This document shows positions 6,866 through 13,336 of a DNA stretch of 18,823 bases, piece after piece. The stretch spans positions 1 to 18,823 of the forward strand of contig DASVQA010000122.1 in the NCBI GenBank assembly GCA_036389375.1, written 5' to 3'. Both the position numbers and the translations under genes were made by a program. The stretch comes from QHXQ01 sp036389375 (lineage in GTDB: Bacteria > Acidobacteriota > Blastocatellia > Pyrinomonadales > Pyrinomonadaceae). A model generated the notes under the pieces. That model was not told where the DNA came from, ran no database searches, and saw nothing but the letters and a program-made list of their open reading frames with translations. Position 1 is the stretch's first letter, and every line of letters starts with the position of its first letter.

Positions 6866-9388
6866 ATGCGTGAACTCAGACTTAAAAACTCCCGCACCAT
6901 GCGCTGGCTGCTCGCCGCCGCCGGCCTCGGCCTCAGTTTCGCTCTCTATCCCGTGACCGCGCCGCACGCGCAACGCGGCGGCAGCGAAACGCCCGTCAAC
7001 GTCACCGACGTGACGGCGCACACGAAGGGGCAGGACGCGGTCGTCTCCATTGCCGGCGACGGCGCGCTCGCACGCGCGCAGACGTGGCAGGACGACGAAG
7101 GCTTCCACGTCGTTGTCTACAAGGGCCAGAACGCCGTGCGCGCAGGGCTGCCGCGCGGCGTCAAAGCACGACGCGTGGGCGACTCGCTGGAACTCGTCGT
7201 GCCGGTCAAGGCGGGCAGCAACGTCTACGTGCGCCCGCGCTTCAACCAACTCGATCTGTTCGTGGGCGGCGGGCTGCAAGCGGGCGCGGAGTCGCGCGAC
7301 AATGCGCGGCAGGCGCACGGCAGCACGGCTGAGCAGCAGACGGGTGAACAGTCGGCGCACAAAAACAGAGCGGCGCGCGGCGACGGCGCGGGCGCGGTGA
7401 CCACGCGCGAGACCGGCAAGCGCAAGGCGACGGGCGCGCAGGAGCCAGCGCCGCAACTTGCGAGCGTCAAAGCGCAGACGAGCGCGCCGGTGCAGATGCC
7501 GGCGGCGGTGCTCGGCGGGCGCGCGCCCGTCGGCTCGCAGCAGGCGGAGAGCCTGTGGCCGTCGTCATATCAGGGCGGCGCGCAGGCGGGGCAGAACAAT
7601 CAAACGAACAACCAGCCGACGGCGAACGCGCCGGTGAGCGTGGCGCAGTTGAACGTGCCGCCCCCGCCGCAGACGGCCGTTGTGCCGCCCGCCGAGCAAG
7701 CGCCGGTTGCGGCCACGGCCGTGACGGAGACCTCGGCCGGTCTGACGTTCCCGTTGACCGTGCTCGGCCTGTGCTTCACGGGCGGGCTGGTCGGCTTCAT
7801 GTTCATCTATCGCCGGCAGCGCAAAGTAAAAGCTGAGGACTTGACAGAACCGGCCGAGGCAGAGACCTCGACGGCGTTGACCAGACCCGCGCCGAAGTCG
7901 CTCAGCAAGACCGCACCAAAGACGATTGAGACGCCTGCGACGTTAAGCACACTCAGTCTTGAGCCGCACCCGCAGGGCGAGCGGCGCAGGGACGAACGCC
8001 GCCGCAATAATCTCGGTCGCCGCGCGAGCGACAAGGCGAGCGGCGTGCCCTTGAGCGCCCCGCCCGCGCAGCCCGCTACGGAGAAGCCGGAGCGTCGCCC
8101 CAGTTTCACGCACACGCCCGCCGTCGTCTTCGGCGCGTACCGCATCGATCAGGAAGTGGAGAAACTGATTCAGGGTCAGCCGCACAGCATCGAGGTGCTT
8201 GCGGCGCGCGCCGTTGACGACCGCCGCGCCGTCGAGACATCGCTGTTGAAGGCGCTGCAATCGAACATGCTCGGCGAAGATGAACGACGGCGTGCGCGGC
8301 TGGCGCTCGAAGAGTATGGCTTCGTCGCGCGGCAGAGCGCGGCCTTGCTGCTCGCATCGGAAGTTTATGATCGCACGATGGCGGCGCGCGTGCTCGGACA
8401 GGTCGGCGCGGCCTCGTCGCTGCCGTTTCTGCTCGAGGCCCTGCACGACCCGGAGCCAATCGTCTGCACTGAAGCCGTCACAAGCCTCGGCGCGTTGGGG
8501 CTGCCGTCGGCCATCGGCGCGCTGCTCGACCTCGCGCGGCGCAATCCGGAGTTGCCCGCGCCGCTTCTGGGTCGCGCGCTGAGCGCCTGCTCGGTGGACT
8601 GCATTGACGTGGGCGCAAGCTACGACGAGACGGGCCGACTGCTTGCGGGCGACTCGTTCACGGGCGACATAGACGGGCTTGAACCCGTCGGGCAGATCGA
8701 GCAACTGCCCGAATGGCTCGAAGACCACACGCTCGCCGACGCGCTCGAACGGCTCGGCAGCACAGACGTTGAAGTCCGCACCGCCGCTGCGCAGCAACTC
8801 GCGCAGTTTCAGGTGCAACGCGCGGTCGATGCCTTGGCCATACTCGCCAGCGACGACCGCGACGCGACCGTGCGCGCCACGGCCGTCACCAGCCTCGGCA
8901 TTATCGGCCATGAATCCGTGTTCGCCTCCGTGCTCATCAGCATGGCGGACGAGGCGCGCGAAGTACGTGCGGCAGCGGCGCGTGCGCTCTCGCGGCTCAA
9001 CTTCGACCGCGCCGACGCTTACGTGCGCGTGATCGATTCGGGCGACTCCGCGCTGATGCAGCGCGTGGCGCGCGCTTGCGCTCAGGCCGGGCTGACGACG
9101 AAGGCGCTGGATCGGCTGGCGAGCGAAGACCGCCGGCAAGCTTACGAGGCCTTCTCGCTGCTCTCGCTCGTCATCAAGGCGGGCGAGTCGGAGACGATCC
9201 TCACGGTCGTCGAGCAAGCCGGCGATCTGAACGTGCGGCTGGCGGCGGCGCGGCTGCTCGCGTTGCAGGGCCAGCCCGACGTGGTCAGGCGCTTGCGCCG
9301 CGTCGCGCTCGGCGACGGCACACCCGAAAAACTGCGCAACGCCATCCTCGAAGCGATCTACCGCGACGATCACGCGGCGGTGGAATAA
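6866..9388 (+). CDS. Trans-envelope HEAT-repeat protein with AMIN-like periplasmic domain (paralogue 1)
   Basis: An 840-residue protein of unknown function. Residues about 12-34 form a signal peptide or N-terminal anchor (MRWLLAAAGLGLSFALY, then HAQ). Residues about 42-135 form a beta-rich domain resembling AMIN domains (VNVTDVTAHTKGQDAVVSIA, ending NQLDLFVGG). A Gln/Ala/Pro-rich linker leads to a single transmembrane helix at about 293-315, followed by a basic stop-transfer segment (YRRQRK). The rest should be cytoplasmic: a charged linker with GERRRDERRRNNLGRRASD, HEAT block 1 (about 421-575) and HEAT block 2 (about 620-832, for example DREVRAAAARALSRL-like repeats). The whole order repeats in the next gene, including the matched block YEAFSLLSLVIKAGE. 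An alternative ATG at 6899 is equally plausible. HEAT blocks usually bind proteins, so a scaffold or signal-transmitting role across the inner membrane is an inference. Confidence 0.85.
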   Translation: MRELRLKNSRTMRWLLAAAGLGLSFALYPVTAPHAQRGGSETPVNVTDVTAHTKGQDAVVSIAGDGALARAQTWQDDEGFHVVVYKGQNAVRAGLPRGVKARRVGDSLELVVPVKAGSNVYVRPRFNQLDLFVGGGLQAGAESRDNARQAHGSTAEQQTGEQSAHKNRAARGDGAGAVTTRETGKRKATGAQEPAPQLASVKAQTSAPVQMPAAVLGGRAPVGSQQAESLWPSSYQGGAQAGQNNQTNNQPTANAPVSVAQLNVPPPPQTAVVPPAEQAPVAATAVTETSAGLTFPLTVLGLCFTGGLVGFMFIYRRQRKVKAEDLTEPAEAETSTALTRPAPKSLSKTAPKTIETPATLSTLSLEPHPQGERRRDERRRNNLGRRASDKASGVPLSAPPAQPATEKPERRPSFTHTPAVVFGAYRIDQEVEKLIQGQPHSIEVLAARAVDDRRAVETSLLKALQSNMLGEDERRRARLALEEYGFVARQSAALLLASEVYDRTMAARVLGQVGAASSLPFLLEALHDPEPIVCTEAVTSLGALGLPSAIGALLDLARRNPELPAPLLGRALSACSVDCIDVGASYDETGRLLAGDSFTGDIDGLEPVGQIEQLPEWLEDHTLADALERLGSTDVEVRTAAAQQLAQFQVQRAVDALAILASDDRDATVRATAVTSLGIIGHESVFASVLISMADEAREVRAAAARALSRLNFDRADAYVRVIDSGDSALMQRVARACAQAGLTTKALDRLASEDRRQAYEAFSLLSLVIKAGESETILTVVEQAGDLNVRLAAARLLALQGQPDVVRRLRRVALGDGTPEKLRNAILEAIYRDDHAAVE

Positions 9389-9398
9389 AAACAGTCCG

Positions 9399-9491
9399 GA
9401 GAGGCCAGAGAGTCTTGCGAGTCAAAAGCATGCTGGCTAACAAACTTCATAGTTGCTCCAACTCGCCGGCCTCTCTGGCCTCTCTGGCCTC
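9399..9491. repeat. Palindromic interspersed repeat, copy B, probable terminator of paralogue 1
   Basis: GAGAGGCCAGAGAG (9399-9412) pairs perfectly over 14 bp with CTCTCTGGCCTCTC (9471-9484). An overlapping second copy of the right arm is at 9480-9491. An inner stem GCGAGT (9417-9422) pairs with ACTCGC (9461-9466), separated from the outer stem by a symmetrical 4-by-4 internal loop. The layout and conserved core are those of copy A at 1737-1829. It starts 10 bases after the stop codon of the upstream gene and is followed by CTTTTA at 9498-9503, so it probably also ends transcription. Confidence 0.75.
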
Positions 9492-9503
9492 ACGACTCTT
9501 TTA

Positions 9504-9533
9504 GTGACAAGAGGGCTGAGGCTATTGCATAAT
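9504..9533 (+). promoter_or_regulatory. Predicted promoter of the second HEAT protein
   Basis: -35 GTGACA (9504-9509, 5/6), an 18-base spacer and -10 CATAAT (9528-9533, 5/6). Transcription would begin near 9540, about 36 bases before the ATG at 9576. It lies directly after the hairpin of repeat copy B, so the second gene seems to be transcribed separately from the first. Confidence 0.6.
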
Positions 9534-9575
9534 GCGCCCGTTCAGACCGCGCCGTTCTAGCCTCGTTACACAGCA

Positions 9576-12500
9576 ATGCGCCAAACAGAGACAACCATTT
9601 CGCCCCATCGTTTGCGGCACGCGTGTGCCCTCCTGTTAGTCGTCTGCCTCTGCGCGCTGGCTGCCTTCGCGCAACAGAACGATAACTCCGCGCAGAAGCG
9701 CCCGGCCAAGAACATCGCCGGCATGTCGAGCAGCGACGCGCCCGGCGGTTCGCGCGTCACGATCACGTCCGACGGTGCGCTCAACGACTACTCGGCCTAT
9801 CGCAGCGGCGACCGCTTCTACGTCGTCATTCCGCAGGCGAGCGCGAAGGGCGTGGGCGGCGTGCGCGGCCGCGGCTTCGAGGGCGCGCAGGTGCAACGAC
9901 GCGGCCAAGACGTGGTGCTCTCGTTCAAACTCCAACCGGGTGCATCGGCCCGCGTTGACCAAAGATTTAACCGGCTCGTCGTCAACTTCAACGCGCCCGA
10001 CATCGGCGCGCAACCAAAGAACACCAATCAGCCCGCGCAACAGCAACCGACGCCGAACACTTCCGTCGAACTCTCCGGCGTGCCGCAGCCGACGCCCGGC
10101 GTGCGCCCCACGCCCCGCGCGACTCCGACGCCGCAGCAGACCGGCATACTGCCGCCCGGCACGCTCCCGACACCGCTTGTCGCCGCGTCGCCTTTAACGC
10201 AAGCGACACCGCCCGGCGCGCTCCCTTCACCTTCCGTCAGTCCGAGCGCCACGCCCGTCACGACGCCCGAACAGATCGCGCAACTGCAACCGACGCCCGC
10301 CGCGCCCGTCTTACCGACAACGACCAGCGCGCCCGTCACGACTGCCGCGCCCGTCAGTCTCGGCACGACCGTCCTGCGCAACTGGCCCTGGCTGCTGATC
10401 GGTCTGATCGTGCTCGGCGCGCTCGCTCTCTTCGTCTTCGCGCGCGGTAAAGAAGGGCGCGCAGCTTCATCATCCCCCGCCGACACAGCGCCGGCCGCGC
10501 TCAAAGAGACGCCGCGCCCAACGCTCCCGACTAGAGAGCAGCCGGTCGCAGCAGCCGCGCCGAGCGCGCCCGTCGCACCCGCAGCGGTGGCCACAACCGC
10601 CAGCGCCGCACCGCCCGTCGTCGCGCAGGTAACAAATAAGAAGGGCAAGAAGGGCAAGAAGGGCAAGCGCCAGCCGGAGCCTATGCGCCCCGCGACTGTG
10701 CAGCCGACGTTGGCCGCAACGGAGCCGCAGGAGACTGAGACGCTACCCGCCGCCGAAGCGAGCGCGCCGTCCGCAACTGCCGGGGCGACAGTCGCCGCCG
10801 CAGTCATCGCCGCCGCCGGCGCAGCCGCGTTGACGACCGAAGCCGAAGCGCCGGCCGCTGCGTCCGAGCAGGCGGTCGAAGAGACGAGAAAACTGCTGGC
10901 CGGCGAAGAGTACGACGCGGCCATCGTCGGCGCGACCGACGCGCCCACGCGGCAAGTCGTCGCCGCCGAACTCATGACCGCGCTCGCCACCGAGAGCGAA
11001 CACGCACATGGCGAACGCGCCCGCGCAGCCTTCCTCCAACATGGTTACTTCGACGATGTGACGCGCGACCTGCGCGCCGCCGAAGAACCGCAGCAACGCG
11101 CCTCCGCCGCGCGCACGCTCGGTCTGGTCGGCGACAAGATGGCCACGCCGCATCTCGTCGCCGCGCTCGAAGACCCCGCGCCCGAAGTGCGCCGCTCGGC
11201 GGTCGAGGCGCTCACAGAGCTACAAGACCCGGCCGCCACCGGCGCGCTCGAAGCCTTGCGCTGGCGCGAAAACTCACGCCAACTCCCGCGCAAACTGATC
11301 CAGAAAGCTATCGAAGCCTGCGCCGTCGCCACCGCCCTCGCGCCGGTCGAAACGACGCCCGCGCCAACTGAAGAGACCGCGCCGGCCGAGGCGTTAACGG
11401 ACGAGCAGACGGTCGAAGTGCCCCGCGCGGAAAGCGCCGCGCCGCAGACGTTCGAGCCAACGCCGCACGCGTTCGATCAGCCGACCGTCGAAGCTACGCC
11501 TGCTGCCGAGCCGGAACGCACCACCACCGAACAGGTGATGCAAGAGCCGCCGCTCCCTGCGCTCGCGGAGGAATCGACCGGCGCAGTGCCTGACGAAACG
11601 CTGACGACTGAAACTGCGCCCGACGTTGCGCCTGAAGTTGCGTCCGACATTTCGCCTGCGCCCGTAATCGCATTCGAGCCGGACGTTGAGACGACACAAG
11701 AGGTCGAAGCGGTTGAGCCGAGCGCATCCACGCCGGCCGACCTCGCGTCGCTTGACCCGGTCGCGCCGGCCGAGTTGGCTGCGCCGGAGACTTTGACCGA
11801 GCCGCAGTCATACGCCGAAGCGCCGCCCGTCGAACTTTCGCCCGCGCCTGCGCCGCCGGCCGATGATCTGTTGGAATTGACCGCGCCTGAAGCGGCGGAG
11901 ACAGAACACACGGTCAAGGCCGAATTTACCGAGCCGACGGTTGTTGACGCCGGGCCGGTCGAGCCGCCCGCCGCGCCCGCGCCGGAAGAGACGAAGGAGA
12001 TCGCGGAGTTTGTCATCACTTCCAGCCCGTCGGACGAATGGATCGACATTGATGTGGCCGAACACCGGCCCGGTCTCGAACCTTTGCCGACGCCCACTGC
12101 CATTGAGCCGCACGTCTCGTTCGATACGGAGATGGAGGCGTATTCGTCCGGCGCTTGGCCTGCGACAGACGACACGCGTGCGGCGCAGCCCGAAGCGTTC
12201 GCGCCGACGCTGGTCAACGAAACAAACGCGCCTCAGTCCGCGCAGGCGACCGACAAGAAGGGCATTACTCTGCCGGGCGCGGAGGACGAAAACCTCTCGA
12301 TCATCCCGAAGGCGATCCAACTCCGGCTAGAGAGCGATGACGTGAGCGAGCGTGCCGCTTCCGTGCTCGCGCTCGCGCACCTCAACACTGACGAAGCCTT
12401 CCAGCAAATCTGCGCTGCCTTCGACGACTCCGCCACCGAAGTGCGCGAGGCGGCGGCGCGTGCGCTCTACAGTCTCGCGGACGACCGCGCCGATTCGTTC

Positions 12501-12872
12501 ACGCGCGCCCTGCGCGAAGCGCCGCCCGAACGTCGCCGCCGCATCGGCGCGTCCATCTCATCTTCAGGACTGGCCGATGAAGCCGTCTCGAACCTGACGG
12601 GCGAGAGCCGCGACAAAACTTACGACGCTTTCTCGTTGCTGTTCCTGATGGCCAAGGCGGGCGAGACCGCGCCGCTCATCCACGCCATCGAGACGCACCC
12701 TGAGAACGAAGTGCGCCTCGCCGTCGTCAAACTGCTGGCGCTCTCCGGGCAGCACGAAATCCTGCCCTCGTTCCGCCGCTTGGCCGTGCGCGGCTCGCTG
12801 CCGACCGAAGTGCGCTCCGCCGTCATGGAAGCCATCTACCAGATCAGCAGCCAGCCGCAGCACACGACGTAA
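9576..12872 (+). CDS. Trans-envelope HEAT-repeat protein with AMIN-like periplasmic domain (paralogue 2)
   Basis: A 1098-residue paralogue of the preceding gene, function unknown. A signal peptide covers about 1-33 (HACALLLVVCLCALAAFAQQ). An AMIN-like domain spans about 48-148 (SRVTITSDGALNDYSAYRSG, ending FNRLVVNFNAP). A Thr/Pro-rich periplasmic linker follows (TPTPQ-type repeats), then one transmembrane helix at about 270-290 (NWPWLLIGLIVLGALALFVF) and stop-transfer ARGKEGR. The cytoplasmic part has a Lys/Gly run (KKGKKGKKGK), HEAT block 1 (about 431-588), an unusually long acidic Ala/Pro/Glu/Thr-rich linker (about 589-905) and HEAT block 2 (about 909-1092). Block 2 matches paralogue 1 over YDAFSLLFLMAKAGE. 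It differs from paralogue 1 mainly by that 300-residue linker. It has its own predicted promoter, and the coiled-coil gene follows after 7 bases, so those two are probably co-transcribed. Confidence 0.85.
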   Translation: MRQTETTISPHRLRHACALLLVVCLCALAAFAQQNDNSAQKRPAKNIAGMSSSDAPGGSRVTITSDGALNDYSAYRSGDRFYVVIPQASAKGVGGVRGRGFEGAQVQRRGQDVVLSFKLQPGASARVDQRFNRLVVNFNAPDIGAQPKNTNQPAQQQPTPNTSVELSGVPQPTPGVRPTPRATPTPQQTGILPPGTLPTPLVAASPLTQATPPGALPSPSVSPSATPVTTPEQIAQLQPTPAAPVLPTTTSAPVTTAAPVSLGTTVLRNWPWLLIGLIVLGALALFVFARGKEGRAASSSPADTAPAALKETPRPTLPTREQPVAAAAPSAPVAPAAVATTASAAPPVVAQVTNKKGKKGKKGKRQPEPMRPATVQPTLAATEPQETETLPAAEASAPSATAGATVAAAVIAAAGAAALTTEAEAPAAASEQAVEETRKLLAGEEYDAAIVGATDAPTRQVVAAELMTALATESEHAHGERARAAFLQHGYFDDVTRDLRAAEEPQQRASAARTLGLVGDKMATPHLVAALEDPAPEVRRSAVEALTELQDPAATGALEALRWRENSRQLPRKLIQKAIEACAVATALAPVETTPAPTEETAPAEALTDEQTVEVPRAESAAPQTFEPTPHAFDQPTVEATPAAEPERTTTEQVMQEPPLPALAEESTGAVPDETLTTETAPDVAPEVASDISPAPVIAFEPDVETTQEVEAVEPSASTPADLASLDPVAPAELAAPETLTEPQSYAEAPPVELSPAPAPPADDLLELTAPEAAETEHTVKAEFTEPTVVDAGPVEPPAAPAPEETKEIAEFVITSSPSDEWIDIDVAEHRPGLEPLPTPTAIEPHVSFDTEMEAYSSGAWPATDDTRAAQPEAFAPTLVNETNAPQSAQATDKKGITLPGAEDENLSIIPKAIQLRLESDDVSERAASVLALAHLNTDEAFQQICAAFDDSATEVREAAARALYSLADDRADSFTRALREAPPERRRRIGASISSSGLADEAVSNLTGESRDKTYDAFSLLFLMAKAGETAPLIHAIETHPENEVRLAVVKLLALSGQHEILPSFRRLAVRGSLPTEVRSAVMEAIYQISSQPQHTT

Positions 12873-12879
12873 AGACGCG

Positions 12880-13233
12880 ATGACCGACGAAGAACGCGAA
12901 CGCAAAATGGATTTCATCCTCGAACAGCAAGCGCAGTTTGCTGTCGCTATGCAAAGTTTGCGCGAGGCCCAAGCCCGCACCGACGAAAAACTCGCCATGT
13001 ATGCGCAAACGCAATCCGAGTTCATCGAGATCGCAACACGCAGCATTCAGGCTTTAGTGGATTCACAGTTGCGGGCAGAAGAGCGGCAGGCGCGCGCGGA
13101 TGAGCGGCAGGCGCGAGCGGATGAACGGCAGGTGCGGATGGATGAGCGGATGGCGCAAACGGACGAGCGGTTGAACGTGCTCATCAATATCGTCGAGCGG
13201 CATATCAGCAACGACCACCAGCATGGGAGTTGA
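12880..13233 (+). CDS. Small coiled-coil protein with heptad repeats, unknown function
   Basis: A 117-residue, highly charged, Cys-free protein with no signal peptide or membrane segment, hence cytoplasmic. Almost the whole length should be helical: an N-terminal part (DFILEQQAQFAVAMQSLREA) followed by near-perfect 7-residue units RQARADE / RQARADE / RQVRMDE / RMAQTDE at about 68-97, the classical period of a coiled coil, ending in LNVLINIVERHI. It begins 7 bases after the stop of the large HEAT protein, which suggests an operon and possibly a physical partnership. I recognise no family beyond similarity in style to short coiled-coil hypothetical proteins. The repeat codons are themselves near-identical, which marks recent expansion. 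Confidence 0.8.
   Translation: MTDEERERKMDFILEQQAQFAVAMQSLREAQARTDEKLAMYAQTQSEFIEIATRSIQALVDSQLRAEERQARADERQARADERQVRMDERMAQTDERLNVLINIVERHISNDHQHGS
13081..13164 (+). repeat. Four 21-base tandem units in the coiled-coil gene
   Basis: Units begin at 13081, 13102, 13123 and 13144. The first two differ at a single base (GAGCGGCAGGCGCGCGCGGA versus GAGCGGCAGGCGCGAGCGGA); the third and fourth have drifted. Each unit encodes one heptad, so copy-number change would lengthen or shorten the coil by whole heptads without breaking the frame. Confidence 0.85.
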
Positions 13234-13283
13234 GGCGCACTAAGGCGCGCGCGCAAGGGCCGGTTTATTAAACTTTGGGCCGA

Positions 13284-13332
13284 GTGACAGGTGACGGGCG
13301 ACAGGTTAAAATACCTGCCTCCCGTCACCTGT
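13284..13332 (+). promoter_or_regulatory. Palindrome with an embedded promoter directly upstream of uvrB
   Basis: ACAGGTGACGGGCGACAGGT (13287-13306) pairs with ACCTGCCTCCCGTCACCTGT (13313-13332) at 18 of 20 positions around a 6-base loop. The loop TAAAAT (13307-13312) is a 5/6 match to a -10 box. GTGACA (13284-13289), 17 bases upstream, is a 5/6 match to a -35 box. The palindrome is made of 7-bp units and ends four bases before the uvrB ATG. The predicted transcript would have a leader of under 20 bases with no ribosome binding site. It may be an operator, a repeat element, or both. Confidence 0.65.
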
Positions 13333-13336
13333 TATT

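Noticed and set aside
7943..9373. Minus-strand open frame of 476 codons inside the first HEAT gene
   Set aside because: It is antisense to clear HEAT repeats shared with the next gene; long antisense frames are expected at this GC content.
10028..12217. Minus-strand Ser/Ala/Gly-rich frames opposite the second HEAT gene
   Set aside because: They mirror the Pro/Thr/Ala/Glu-rich linkers of the real gene and have no start signals.
13287..13332. Standard LexA box upstream of uvrB
   Set aside because: The CTGT-N8-ACAG type spacing is not present; the palindrome is longer and of different layout, so no LexA claim is made.
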